Assembly (NCBI GenBank): GCA_008360955.1
Contig: LUCM01001760.1
Coordinates: forward strand, 50,240 to 114,239
Direction: 5' to 3'
DNA length: 64,000 nt
Source of the DNA: Fasciolopsis buskii
Lineage: Eukaryota > Platyhelminthes > Trematoda > Plagiorchiida > Fasciolidae
Below, in pieces: positions 1 through 14,300 of the stretch (position 1 is the first letter of the stretch; each line of letters begins with the position of its first letter). Under the pieces are notes generated by a model that was given only the letters and a program-made list of their open reading frames with translations, was not told where the DNA came from and ran no database searches. Position numbers and translations under genes: made by a program.

Positions 1-3000
1 GGAATGCAGAGCTTTGGCGTCAATTTATGCGAGTTTCTTAAGTCTTCTGAATGTTCGCACTAATGATAAAATACTCTTGCCATTGAAAGTGAACCGTAAC
101 TTGATTTAGTACGAAAGTAGATAAAGTGGCTTAGAAATGTTTGAAAAGCTTAGCAGATTTTTGCTTTGCTTTGGTTAACGTTGAGACACTTATGGGCACA
201 AAAGTCTATAGAATAATATGCAATGCAAATGTGAAAGCATTGGGTCCGGCTCGCTCAGTCGCTGGTGAATTACCCCATTCGAGGGCCACTATTCTTTTCC
301 AGTACTAATGAACATTTTCCGCATGTTCACTACTGAATAATCCTCAATAAGATTCAAAAATCAATGAAATTAATAATGATGACAATGTTGTCATATTCTG
401 CTTGAAATGTGGGAATATTAGTCAAATCCGGGGGTTGGACGAACACTTGTGGTTAAAGAACCAAGCGTAGAATAGCAATAATATAATGAGAAAATTATTC
501 ATCATTCGAAAGCTCTCCATGGTTTTCGTCATTCCAAACCGCGGCGGCCACATGGAATTTATTCGCGTTTCTTGATTAACCTGTTGCTTGTATTGCATGC
601 AGTTCCAGGCGGCATTTGGTGGATTCTGTAATCCTTGATATTTCGTGGACGATTGTCAACAGGTGACATTTTCCTGCACATTGTAATACCTAAGCCTGAC
701 ATTTAGATCACAAAAGCTACGTACTCAGCTGAGGTGATATCTTTAGTATATTACCACTAGCCCCCGAACTAATCGACAGCTAGATTTAGCCTTTGACGTC
801 CGGAAGCAAGCTGAACTTGTCACAGTTCCGCAATAAGTTAAGTCACCGGGGTTGGGAATGAAATGATTGTAATGCAGGTCCTAGATCGAACGATGCCAAA
901 GTTTCTGAAATTATTAATCTGTGTTGCACAAGGTCAATATTTAAAACTGTCAAAAATGTACACATTCAGGAAAAGTTGAACGGTTAGACTATTTCTAGCG
1001 TCGATATTTTAAACGCATCTTATTTTTGAATGGAATAGAATATTCGAAGCATCTCTTCTACTGAATATAAATTAAATGAATGAATCGTGGAAACTAATTC
1101 TCGCAAACCCAACTTCTAGGATGCAGAATGTTCCTATTGGTTGGCACTTTTTTCTCTGTTGCATTTCAACCCCTACTACGGATCAAAAGCCACCGAACCA
1201 AAAGAATTCACCGTTCATCGTGGGGCTTTTAAGTTGCTTATCAGTTCTTTCTCCACTAATAAAGATCATAAATGGGCTGTGTAGTTGTCTTATTCTTGTA
1301 AAAATTTTAGGCAGTGAATATCAAAACCACACTCATTTGTGTGGCTGAACCAGTTCCTCCTTGTAGAATCTAGGTAGATTCAAGACAGAAAATATCGTTC
1401 ACGATAGTCAGTTACTGCTTAGGAAAGAGTTTGATAACATACAGAAAACCCTGATAGATAATCCCTAAGTATGTACAGCGGATCCAAACAACGTTTGAGA
1501 TTCACCCCGATTGCTTGAGTGTCTGAATCGTTTCATTCGTTAGTGGAACTCTGGATTCGAGACCCAAACGAAAAGCGACAAGCAGCTTCATAGTTGTCAT
1601 GTGATGAAATATTTTAAAACACTTCACCTTCTGGTATAATATTTAATGTATATATAACATATCTGAGCACCATATGGATGAACTGTGCATAATGTAGTAT
1701 AAAATCATAATATGTTGGTCCTCAAATTAAGTTTTTGTATTCTGCTAACATTTCACCGAACGTCTATAGGCTTCAGTGAATTGCTTGAAAGTAGTTTTAT
1801 GTATTTTCATTCCTGACCTACCACAGGGTCGTTTCACAGTATTGCTTTAAGTAGTATCAGCTTTCCCGATACTTACGATACATATCAGGTCTTTTGGGGA
1901 AAAACTGAAGGTTCGGCTTTCTCAAACTCCGCAAAATGTTTATCGATACTTAGGTGTCGAACTAACCAAAACTAGGTTTCTTCGAGGACAATGAATAAAA
2001 GCTTGACTGGTGATTTCGTCTCGATAAAGGTTCACAAATTATCAAGTACATCTGTACCAAATGAAACCAATTTTATTAAACCCACATAGTTCCAGGTGTA
2101 TCTTCGACCAGTCCTCGGAGTACGACATGTTTGATGTCTTTGGCTTGAAATCTAAAACTAAGACACCAAGTTCAAACAACTGATTTTGTTCATCCTAAGC
2201 AATTTCGTTCCGCTCCTTGCGTATTTGATTTTGACACACTGTTAGTCACTTTCACTACAGTTAGCTGCCAGTCAACTCTTCATTACCCAACTTGGCTTCC
2301 TGTTCCTTTTAAGCGTATTCTTGTGGTTTATAATTTTTTCCGTCAAGCTCGGAAGTTTTCGACCTTTCTACAAATCTGTACATTGTCTCGAATGATCGAA
2401 TCTAGTTAGATAAACTGTCAGTTAGTTTTACCCAGATATTTTTGTCTCTTCTTCCTCCAGTTCTTTGACTGTTGATTACTTCACAACAAAGTTTATCAAA
2501 CTGTTTTGATCTGGGAGTTAGTTAGATGAGGATCTTCGATGTACCATAGGGTGTCCCAATATGAAGGTCCAAACTCTCCGTGGCAGGTCACAGTGGAAAA
2601 CTGACCTGATGAACCGTCAACTGCGCATTGCCTGTAAGGTATCCACATTCTCGGTATCGTGAAAAATTGAAGCAAACCATTTGACTTGTGGGATGTTCAG
2701 ACTTATTTGTTATGGTATGAAATTCGAGTGTAACTAATTAACTGATTGCCTCACGTTTTGCTCTAGTCTATTAACCTGTCCTAACCTATTGTAGTGCTTA
2801 GTTTGCTCTCGACAGTGAGACATTTTGGCAATTTTCGATTAGCGCGGAAGAAGTAAAGACACTGACAATCAGATGAAGACTGGAAATTGGTCGGGCTAGG
2901 CATAAATAAGGTACCGGCAAATCTGCTGATTGATTCGCCTTTTGTTTACCACTTTGGCTGACGGCGTTTGAGTCTCTTTACGCTTGAGTCAGGCCGTTTC

Positions 3001-6000
3001 CATTTCGGTTTATTGTGTGGGTATCGTCAGCACCAAAGTTACACCGAAATATGGCACTTGAGTTCCATGCAGACCTCATCCTATACTGCTCGCCTTGAAA
3101 ATTATCTAACCGCCATCGAAGCAATGCATATTATGAATACATGGCTGATACAACGTACCACAAAACCTGCCCTATCTTATCCATGGGCAAGTGTAGTGAT
3201 TACAGGACAGTACATTACTTTCATGCCGGACGAGGCAAACGATCTTCAGATTTCAGGAGATAAAAATAGATAGTTAAATAACATGTTTCATGCGAGCCAA
3301 ATATTGGCAGAGATAAGGATCATCAATTTTTCCTTAACATCGGTATTTCCTCATCCCTTCGCCATCCCGATCGCCGCAATTTAGGTCCCTTCGCCACGAC
3401 TCACCAGGAAGTATTCTGCTTAGGATGTCATACGCAACTACCCTGGTGGTCGAGGTATTCGACCTCATGTCTGGAAAGACGTTCAAAATTCTCAAATTAT
3501 GGGTTTTAAGATAGTCACCTTATTCCTTACAAGGATTCTTGGCCCAAGAATTGGCGTCTATCAAGAAATTCCAAGCGAAATTACCCTCAGTTACCATGGG
3601 ATAAATGGTATACCTACTCCATTCCAGTGTGTGTACACTTTGGTCGTCCAGATTGCATTTTCCCAACCTGCTCACCAATAGTTTTATCTTTACTCCAAAT
3701 GATCGTGGCTTCACAAATCTCCTGTATTTATTCGACAACGTGCTTTACATGTTATTTGGAATGTCATTTAGTATAGTCGTGTTAACAGTTTAACTTAAAT
3801 CATTGACGCTTGGATATGAGTGAACATCAGCCATTTGAATTCAGTCATCCGGTTAATCTCGCGCGCTCGACTATAGACTGATTTTTCGTTGTGTGACATT
3901 TGGTCCTCTTGCCGACTTAGCTGTAAGTGTGCACCAATTGATGCTTCAAGAATGCTTCAAACACGAACATTGTTAATAATCGAACCCAGTTGAATGTATT
4001 AACGGTTGCTATTGTCGCTCCTATGCATTACCCGTGCCAACTCTTGATGGAAATAATGATCATGTTGGCAACCAAAGGACTGTTCGACTTGTATAGATCA
4101 CGGGTTAATATATGGTTTCTATACTTACTAAATTTTGTCGTGTTTAGTTGGGAAAGATGATGAAGACTATCAAATAAAAAACTTTTAAGAACTTGCTTTC
4201 TCACCTTGTTCAGTTTTATGTCTTCAGGGTAGTAAAATTCTTACACAAAGAGTGAATGTCCTATAGAGATATCAAGCTGTAGGAGTCTTAATTAGCTTTT
4301 CGTTCTTTTGCATCTATCCTCCGAAGGTGAGGTACCTATCACCAAGAAATTTGTTTCGAAAACCTCCTTTAGTGAGAACGAGTTAGTACAAAGTGCTTCA
4401 AATTGTAGGATGGCTAGGAGTGTAACAAGTACTCCTTTCTCCGCCGTAGGCCGTCCCTGATGTGATTCAAACTAGACTTCCATGTCCCGGGACAAAGTCT
4501 GGTAAATCGCACAAATTATATCCTTTGTATTATGATGGGGCTTTAACCAAGCCCGAAAACTTCTAAGCCAGTTTAAGCAGCTTCTAAAAGTTGGACAGTA
4601 GTCAGTAAACGGTGGCAAAATATGTCGTAACTCCAACAAAATACCTTTTATTAGATTTACAAGCTCACATAACTGGTTTCAACATCACTCACGAGTCGGC
4701 CAATGATTAAGTTCATAGAATTTCATGATCGCATGTAACTGCATGACAGAGCGAAGTTCGCCATCTTCTAATGACGTTATGGGGATTGTCGGTCAAATGA
4801 AGTCGCATGTCCATTAAACAACGATGAGTTGCCGATGCGAGTAGTTCAGTGATTCATCGTGTACACATTAAAACTTTCCGTCGGGTAACAAACTCTGTGT
4901 TGAAGATTATTTCAAGCTGAAGAAGAGAATCTTTACAACCGTCATTTATCCCACCGTGTCATTTTGCCAAAATGTTCCGCGCTGACGTGCACTGAATTCA
5001 TCTTGGAATTGTTGTTACCATGTTTTTGCTTCCTTTTTAAAGTTTGTACAGGTTAGATGAAATAGTACTACGGAGAATCCTAACAACTGGATTGGGGAAC
5101 TGAGTAGATAACGATCGTGATTAGGCAGTAAATCATAAGTGATAGACAGCTTTTTAAAATGCCCAAAATTGAGATCATTATCACCGAAAATTTCCCCATC
5201 AAAGTAGTCAATAAAGATACCAAAAACTCCCCATTTCTAACAAATTATCAGCGCTTATTTCCCAGGCCAAATGATCTTAATTGGTCCCCATAATGCACCC
5301 CATTTATCAATCGGGTAACACTTCAAAAAACTTTCCCACTGAAAATAGCACTAGGGACATTTGATTCTCATAGATTCACTCACTGGGCCACCTGGTGACA
5401 GTCGTCCTCACTATAGGCAAAACACTATTTGTCGTGAACAATAATCTACCTAGACGCGTTGTTAAGCCTCACCCTGGAATAGTTCAGAGCATAAAAGGTG
5501 GTCGCAAGTGCATGCGAATAAACAGTGTCCAAGATACATTTATTCGCCCGGGTAATGCCTCTCAAAGCAATTCATTTATGTATGTGTGTCTGTTGGGTGA
5601 TCAGATAATTGAATGCCTGAATACGTTCCGATGTATACGAAGACGGAAGTGGAAGGGAGTCTGTTTCATTTGACAGTATTCATAATGGATGGGGTCACGT
5701 AAGTTTTGCGGTACTGATTACCCATGGTCTATAGTCCTACTGGATTATCCAGCCTGTACTCAATGTCACGCTCCATTCTGTCAAGTGTAGTTGAAGCGTA
5801 GACGCAAAAGCACTAGACCACGCACGTATTATTGAGTGCTTATAAGTGCGTACACGCATACACAATCCCCACCCCTTCAGAAAAATAGCCATAGAAATTT
5901 GCCTTAGTTCCTCCGAACCGGAGCACTCGTGACGCCGAATTGTTCCATCCAAGTTCGTTTGCTTTTGTTCATTGAACCACTTTATGCGTTTAGCCATTTT

Positions 6001-7984
6001 TGAAATGGTTTAGTGGTGGAGCCATTTTTCTGTGGAAAGTGCTCTAAACGAAAACTGGATCTGCTTACCAGTCCAAGTTTTAACTTACATCACGACCGAA
6101 TTTCTGGTCTTGCCCCATCTTCCCGGTTCGCGCTTCTCAACGGAACCCCGCCCCGCCGCTTGCCCTTCGTTCTTGCTGCATCCAGACACAATTTCTTCGT
6201 CCCCATTCATCGAATTTACACCCAGATCCTAGTCCTCTGTTGCTTACGCATGAAGCCTCGCGGACTTAAGGGAGCGCGCGCACAGACACACAGATGCACA
6301 TAAGCATACACTTTCGACAACACCCATTCTTATGGCTGATGCCGACAAGTTACTGCACCAAACAGTCACTTGACGCGAGCGAAAAGAAATACTTGTGCGT
6401 ATGGGCTCATTTAGTAATGGGGGATAAGAGCGCCGTGTTAAGCGTATTCATTTGAAAAATACTGACATGTTTATATGCCAGAGTTGAGAGGTTTGTGAAA
6501 GCGCAAGAGCGTGTGCGTGCGTGTATGCGTGCATCAGCAAGCGTGACTGTGGGTTCATTCGCTTCGTAAGTGCACGCAATCGTGCTGAGATTTCTCATTG
6601 GTCTGTTACCCTTTGACCGTTTGCTTCGCACGAAGCCCATTTTGTTTGTCAGTTTTCGCAGTTCATTACTAATTCCAGTCCAGTTATTAAGACAGTACTG
6701 CCAGTATCGCCGTTTATGAGTTAGCTCGATCTGATTCTTGCACTCAGAATAAGTGTTGCCATCTAACTCTTTGGAGGTGAGTTATCAGTGCCTGATTATT
6801 ACTAATACAATTAGTACCATTGCTTTTATTAAACTGGTTCTGCTTGATCGGTCCTATCCTGTACACTACCCCTTGTTTGTGTAATGCATAGATGAATCAT
6901 ATTTGGCAGACTAGGTTGGCCGTATTCACTGTGTGATATGAGTTGTATACCGACTATCCCGGTTGGGGGAAGACCAAATGCTTCAACCAGGCAAGTGTAA
7001 TGTGAACAGCGTTACTATCAGACCACCCAGTTGGTACGGATTAGTGTAAATCACCGATAGGCCATCATTTTGCCGACAAAATAGGTGAAAGAAAATATCT
7101 CAAACGATTGACAAGAACCATCCCGGATGGGCGATTCGTTCTTTCACTGAATAATTTCTTTTTCTCCACTGCTCAGTGCAGTAGTTGTGAACTAATGAAT
7201 GGTTGCTCAAGATTCACAAAGATGACGGAAACGCATAAAAATAAACATAATTCACAAAAGGTCCCTAAAATGAACAGGAATAACGGCACCAGGGACGGAA
7301 AATCTTCAGATGTTATTTGTTATCTTTGGGCGCAATAGAAATTGCATGGAATGAAGCACACTCTGTGCATGTTTAACCCTATTCCTCGTAGATTTTTATA
7401 AAGTGTTTTTGTAGCTTGACAGTCGTAATAATGCGTGGATATAGATTAACAATGAGATATCTATTTCACTAAGATTAGAATTAATCTGTTTTCAACGTCT
7501 TCGCCTGTGTTTTGAAAGAACTAACAAGGCGATTGATCTTTTTGTTCAAAGAGGCGGGTTTGCCCCTCAAAACGTGAAAAACACATTAAATTGGGACAAT
7601 CTTCTTTAGGTAATTTTCTTATTTCTAAAAGCTCTTCAAAGGGTATTCTTAGACAAGCAAGTTCCGCAGGTTCCATTGTTCGAATAGTAGCATGCATTAA
7701 AATGATGAATTTATATGTGCTATTTAGAACTCGCACTTTCCAGTCATGAAGTTAGGCCGATAAATTGTTTGCCTAATCTAAAGCAGAAGAAATTTTCGCA
7801 TCATAAAAGCAACGCCAGAAGTAGTTATATCAGTAGTAATGTCGGTAGTAGTATCATCAGTGGCGGTTGTCGTAGTAGGAGCAGTAATTATTGCAAAATT
7901 TTTATTTCCCTCATGTGTCATGACACAAATGCAAAATACTTCAGGTCAGATGCCGCGAGCATTGAAAGAATTCCAATTTCTGAA
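1..7984. other. Gene-less stretch, nothing recognised
   Basis: I see no gene, RNA gene or recognisable transposon domain in this interval. Open frames are short on both strands; the most protein-like is at 2968-3273 (+, about 101 codons). It has no motif I recognise and no convincing splice borders. The stretch is AT-leaning, with scattered stops in all frames, as expected of intergenic or old-repeat DNA in a large helminth genome. Confidence 0.5.
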
Positions 7985-7989
7985 CCGAC

Positions 7990-8062
7990 TGACTGTGTAA
8001 GGATTCAAACCTAAAACACGTACAGATGTGAAGATATTATCCGCTTGACCGCTGACGGCAGC
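7990..8062 (-). repeat. tRNA-like SINE-type fragment
   Basis: On the minus strand the sequence has a box A-like block (GGTCAAGCGG, positions 8050-8041) and, 29 bases further on, a box B-like block (GGTTTGAATCC, 8011-8001). This is the layout of the internal RNA polymerase III promoter of a tRNA. The intervening sequence does not let me fold a full cloverleaf with confidence, so I read it as a tRNA-derived SINE remnant or tRNA pseudogene rather than a working tRNA gene. Confidence 0.4.
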
Positions 8063-8806
8063 AGCCTTCGAAAAAATTTTGTGACAAGAAGGACTTTAGT
8101 TATTTTTATTACCTTTATGAATCTTTTTTCGTATTGCATAAAACAGGGAAGATAGAAAACTGGAAGTAATTTGATGCCACGTCAATTGATGTACAACCGA
8201 GACAAAGAGCCCCAGAACAATTCAACGTGCCTTAGTCAAGGATAGTTTTTCATGTAAGCTAAATATTTTCTACAATCACCACGAACGGGAACACGGAGGT
8301 TTCCACCTGAATTTTTCAGTTTTCCCAGAATTTACATTTTCAACCTGTCTTGAGTTTGAGAGAGTTTTGAAGCGATGAGAACTCAGTACAGATTAACATC
8401 GCCTAGTCCTCCAAGTTTTCATGCTTCGGTTCATCGATTATACCGAAGCAAAAAATTAGATAATATTAAAGAGACAAGTAATATTCACTTCAAATTAAAA
8501 AACAATCGATTGATTTATGGTTTACTTGAGGGAGAGAGAAAGAGAGAACATGTCTCCACATTCCATCCTACGTTGTTGTCAATTCGCACGGATCAGACAC
8601 TTGCTGATTGAAGTGGTCGATTTGCCTCATCAAATCACCTTGCAAATCATTTACAACTATAAGGAAAAAAGAAGCATATTTTTTTAGAATATTCAGTCTA
8701 ACTACTGATCTAAATTCGAAGCAAAAAAGAGACATCTGGTGGTTCATTTCGAACCGTTAGATTTTGTGGTTTCTTAAGCATATGCGCAATTCCCACAGCT
8801 CTTTCA

Positions 8807-8849
8807 CATATATATGTATATATATACGTATATATATATATATATATAT
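8807..8849. repeat. (TA)n microsatellite
   Basis: A run of about 43 bases made of TA dinucleotides, interrupted by single G and C bases (TATATGTATATATATACG type), is visible directly. It lies in gene-less DNA. Confidence 0.9.
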
Positions 8850-10140
8850 GACTAAAACATTATCGTATGAACAGGCCAAGTCCATCGCTCTATGCCAATT
8901 CGATATTTCAAAAGAAAATTATGAGGTTTTTACAGGGCAAGAGAACAGCCGTTGAGGGAATACAAACGTGTTTGATACATGGATGAACATTAGACACCCA
9001 AAGGACACCACGACATTCATCATACATTAGGGACAAACGAATAATGTGATCATTCCAGGTCAAAGTCTTGTTCAAGATTGAGTGTGCGTATTCAATTTAA
9101 GAAAAAAAGGTTTTGACATTACCAATCAAGGGGGATTAGCTGACGATCAAACTATGGCTGGTTGGAACTGTCAGATTTTACTGCACTTGAACATTATGTG
9201 AACAGCCGTTTGGGGAGAATGGAATATTGAATGCTTTCTCGAGTATTCACGAACTAGAACTACCTTTAATGAAAGATAGAATGTAATTATTCAGCAGCAA
9301 ATTTCAGCACTGAATCATGTGCATATACAGAACAGCTAAGTTTACGAAGTTCTATGGTTCAGTGTAGTCCACCAAATTACTGAGTAGTTTACAATGATTA
9401 ACGACAAAAACATCCCTCAGTATAAACAGTGAAATAGACTTTTCTCTCTTCACTTCTAGTTCGTAATTATTTTTCCATGCTTGAGAGGTATCTCTTTTGT
9501 GTATCTACTTGAAAGATGTCGTGTTTGGTGTAGTGTGAATATGATTACTGGCAACACGATCTTACTTCGTAGACCCAGATTTTTCAGTAGTTTAAAAGGT
9601 TTCTGGTGTTCGGGAGTACTAAGATAGCAAAAGAGTTGAATAACAGGGAAGTTGAAAGTATGGGAAGAAAGTAAGGCTGCTGGTTTGCAAGAAAATATTT
9701 ATTGATCTGGAACTTACTGAAAACAACAAAAAGAACTAATTCAATCGTTTATCAACAATAATCCTGTCTTTACGGTAAAATTTCCCTTTCTAAGTGGCTG
9801 CCATGAAATGGTAAGATAAAAATATATTGAATTGTATTTTGTAGAACTTGGGGTCTCGAAACTACTGTTTCACATTCTTTGACAATCCGAGTGGCCATTA
9901 ACAGGTCACCAGTTTGTTCACTCCATCTTAAATTTCCCGATTCGTCGAGAAAGTCTTCTGGTCTTGTGTTCAAATTTCCCTTATTTTGCATACAAACAAC
10001 ACCAATGAGTTGATCGCCAGCTCTTTGGACTGCAACATTTACACACAAATCTCATGTCATCTGATCACTTGGACACTCGAAAAGCACCGGAATGGAGTTT
10101 CGCTCTCATTGGAGCTCATCAGTCATGTACACCAACAATT
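8850..10140. other. Gene-less stretch, nothing recognised
   Basis: Short open frames only, with no domain or repeat I can name. The minus frame at 9770-10048 (92 codons) has no recognisable motif. Confidence 0.4.
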
Positions 10141-10200
10141 TTACTCAGGTTTTGAACCCTGGACTTCAAAACTGAAGGCGTCCGTGTTGCTGACCCCCAC
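10141..10200 (-). repeat. tRNA-like box A/box B fragment
   Basis: On the minus strand a box A-like block (GTCAGCAACACGG, 10194-10182) is followed after 22 bases by a box B-like block (GGGTTCAAAACC, 10159-10148). The order fits a tRNA-derived SINE, but the spacing is shorter than in an intact tRNA. It is a candidate only. Confidence 0.3.
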
Positions 10201-11294
10201 AGACACCAGAAGGATCAAAATGTTCACACGTACACACGCCCTAGAACGGTCGCAGAGTAGTATTCACGACTCACACATCTGTACCCGATTATCTGACCCC
10301 TATTATTAAGGCCTAATTGGGTTGAAATTAAACTCCGACAGTACCAAAATGTCAAAAGTTAGTGTTTCCCCAAAACTGTAGAATAGCGCACCTCAACCTT
10401 CGGACTTTCCTGGATGGGGATAGCTGACCCAGTTTGCCCTAACTCTTAGCTACTTCGAGAGTTTATGGGATAATATCACGGAATAAACAATACTGAAAAC
10501 TCAAAAAAAAACATGCCACAGATTGTATTCTGCAATCTGGATTTTTGACGACCGGAAACAATTTGGTCCACAATAAATTTTTGGGGATAGAGGATATCGA
10601 ATCGTTATATCGACCACACAGGTCGAAGGACAACACAGCTGCGTCAACATCGCAGTGATTTTGTCAATCGACGTGTTGAAAGCATGAAAATGTCCGCCAT
10701 TAAAGGTGAACCGAACAGGTCAGCAAACCATCCAGCTTGTTAGTATTCACTATAGGAAATCGATATGAACAATATGCTTTTGACCATGAAACGAAATTTT
10801 GTGTCAGTTTTATATAACTGTTATCCTTAGGGGAATTCGATAAGAAAGATAGTACGCCGGAAACAAAATGAGCTGACGAGAATCGAGTCGATCTCAGAAC
10901 AGACTTATTACTTTAATTTTTACAACACAGGTCACGCTTGGCCAGGTGTGTCTGCTCGGGATCTGACATTTTCCATTTTAAGTTGGTATAAGTCCGTTTT
11001 CTGGTGCTACCGTGCGAGGATTGAAATAAAATGCCAATATGTATGATCCCTGTAAAGTTCTCCAGCAAAATGGTGATAAAACAATATCTTCGTGAGACAC
11101 ACTTCCAGGCTTTTCCGGGACAAATCCACGAACTAAGAACTGTGGCATCCAGCGTGGTTGTGTTTGTGCCGAGGGTCCATCGTAGAGATGGTTGCTGTAT
11201 GAAACAGTGCTCCCGTCTGTATGACACAGACACGATGGTCCCCATGCCAGTGTCATAGACATCAGACATGGTGTAAAACTGAACCAACTGCCTT

Positions 11295-11325
11295 CATACT
11301 TGGGTTCGAATCCCGCCGAGGTAAA
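11295..11325 (+). repeat. Box B-like sequence, possible SINE fragment
   Basis: GGGTTCGAATCCCGCC at 11302-11316 is an excellent match to the T-arm/box B of a tRNA. I could not find a convincing box A at the right distance upstream, so this may be the 3' half of a tRNA-derived repeat. Confidence 0.35.
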
Positions 11326-11329
11326 AGGA

Positions 11330-14300
11330 CTTTCACAGCAGGTTCATCTCGACGGCTGTTAAAATTTGCAATCAAATTTACTACACAAATTGTCAAGTGG
11401 GCTCCTGAGTGTAGTTCTGACAACACACTGTGCTTGCCTAATATTGAAGTACCACAGTCTTCCCACGTAAGAAGGGCTTTTGAAACCCATCACACAACTG
11501 AAAATCTGAGGTGCCCGAGTGAAGCCTTACCAATTTTAATTCCGAACTATTTGACGGGGTTTGTTCCACTAAGAAGTTCTATGTTGATAAGAATTAACAT
11601 ACATTCCGAAAGTAATTATAAATAAATGAAGATTTAAACCATCCAAAACAATTTGCTTTAAAAGTTATTATCTTTTGTTACTTTGGACGATAACATTATC
11701 ACACAGTTAATAGCATATCGTAAGCACATGTGCGTGACCTAGGTATTTCTCTTTCTTTCTTGTCCTCGTTACTTGTTACAGAGGCTCTATCCGGACACAC
11801 TTCGAGAAGAATGCCGCCACTAAACAAAAAGTGGTTTACCGTTTTGACATAAATTTTCTGTGGCCTGTACAGCGAACGAAAGATTTTCGGATAACATTTG
11901 GCCTGAGAAGCGGTGCTCAGTATTGGGCACGTAGAGCCACGAAATCCTTATCGTGATTCCATTTGAGGGTGACTGATAATGGTCTTTGTTTTGTGTTCCG
12001 TCAACCATCTATTGTTTACAACCAAAATACTCACTGGTTAATTTTTCCAAGACGGGTTAACATTCATGGCTGAAATAGAGTTGTTTACAACAGGGCACAA
12101 TACAAAACACCTGCCCCATTTGGGCAAGACCGAATGACTGGTTTTGCAGTCCTTTTTGTCGGAAGACTTCGGACCAACCCGAATGAACGTGTGGATATAA
12201 GTGTTGTGTGTGTTTGTGTGTGTGAAGGAAAAAAGTGAAACAATCAACACCCCCTTCGTTCACTCTTTGCTGAACTACATGAGAGCTGGTGTTTCGCAAC
12301 AGGGACCGACCAACATCTGGTAAATTGCTCGTTTCCTCGACGCGGCTTCCCACCTTATCGATAAGCGCGTATTAATCAGTACACTTCGAACGAAATGGGT
12401 ACGTCTCCTAGCCCGGTGTGCTTCTAAACGACAGATTGAATTTTAACAGTATTGCAAGCACTGACCAGCTCTCGGCTCGACGATTATCGACGCTGAATTG
12501 AATTGAATCAGACGAAATTCGAATTCAGCGATTCATTGTGGTAACTGATTCAGTTTATCGGCATAGTTAACAGATTACAGCGCACTGGGGACCGTGCAAA
12601 AGGATTCCCGTTTATCGATTTCAAAGAGCGATTAAAAAACACAATTCCTTCTTTTCGTAGGGCATGCTTTCTAAGTGGGCGATATTCACATTCGCGATGA
12701 GAGAATAAGTTCAAATAGACAATGCCTTAGGAAATTCATAATCCTGCTACACTGTAAATGTACATATTTATAAGTGTATAATATGAATGTCGACGTTCTA
12801 ACTGTGCAACATTTTGACATCACTGCTAAAAAGGACTGAGGTAATATTAAGAATGCACACAATCGGTTAACGATTTGGAACTTCTTACGTCCATATTAAT
12901 AGGTCACCAAATTAAATCCTCGACGACAGCACGGAATCCGAAATTAGTTTCGGGGTGAGGACAGGAGGGTAAACGGCTTATCCACGAACAAAAAAGCAAA
13001 TTGACTAACCTTATTGATGTAGTTTGGGGACGAAACAAAAACAACTTGTACACTGATTATTCCGCTTCTTATTTCCTGTCTGTCAACCTGAGATGCCTTT
13101 TTATTTTATATTCGGGACGGCAGAAGAACTATCCAAAATGTATTCCTGGAAAACGAAGTTTGTCAAACATTACGAAGTTCAAACACAGAAGATCACAGGT
13201 TTATACCAAGCTCTCAGTAGCAGTTTTGTCATTCTACAGCCTGGAAATGGAACCGGATCCCGTCCGGCATTGTTTGGTTGAGATAATTAAAGATCACTCA
13301 TATGCTCAAGGAAAATTCGAGACTGTTTATCTGTGCTGCCTGCAACCAAACTACGAATATCATTTCATTTGGGGCCGAGTTAAATCTATGCAATGTGTGC
13401 TGCCCCGACCATCATACGATGACCGAAGTTCTAGTAAATCTAGCAACTTAAAACAATTGCTTTTAACCCATTAACCTTGAGCAGTATATCGGAACAGCAA
13501 GGTAGGAAGATGGTTACTGCTGTGCTTTCTTTGAGATGAACTTTTCCATTAGACAGGAAATGTGAATCCCATGGAATTTCTATTTGAAATTGCATATTGC
13601 CTTGGTTATCTATTCTATAGCCTGTGACGAAATGATTTCTTGATCGAACTACCATACATGCACACACGCATGTCTATTTTTCACCTTGAAGGTTGTGGGC
13701 TCGAGTTCTCCTACCGCCACTCATTCTTCTTGCTTACCAGCTGTCAGTTGACTGAAGCCTCATTTCTTGAAACTAACTTGCACATTAGTTTCAGCAATAA
13801 AAGGAGTGAAATATGAAAGGCAAAATATTTTGAATGCATCCTATTCATTTTCGGTCATGGTTTATTGTAAGAAATTCACCCGTATAATAGTTCAAAGATT
13901 TTTCAATGTATGATCATGGGTGTAATCATATACTTCTTTCCATTGCGCATAGATTACTTCAGCATAGTTCCTTGCAAACAAATTCACATTCATATAAAAA
14001 TAATGTAAACGCACTGGTCGTCTAGAATGGTTTCTTCTATTCGAGATAAGTAGCCTATTCAGCTTAGGTCGCTCGATATACACGCAATATATATATATAT
14101 ATTTCTACTGCTTTAGAAAAATACAAACTGGGAAACAAAAATTTGATGCCTCATTGACATTAGGTGATGACCTACGCTGTCCATCAAGTGGCTTGGACGT
14201 CGGGGGAGGGCGCGTAATATGAAGTCCATTGCAGACTTTCAGTTTGGCCAAATGCCGATTCCATTGCGAGGCTGCTCGGCCCATCTGGTATTTCTAACCT

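Noticed and set aside
10913..11287. Overlapping minus-strand frames of 124 and 94 codons
   Set aside because: Both lack recognisable domains and the two frames contradict each other. They adjoin a tRNA-like repeat, so repeat DNA is more likely.
13001..13474. Plus-strand 157-codon open frame
   Set aside because: No recognisable motif, no start context and no neighbouring exon; overlapping frames are equally open.
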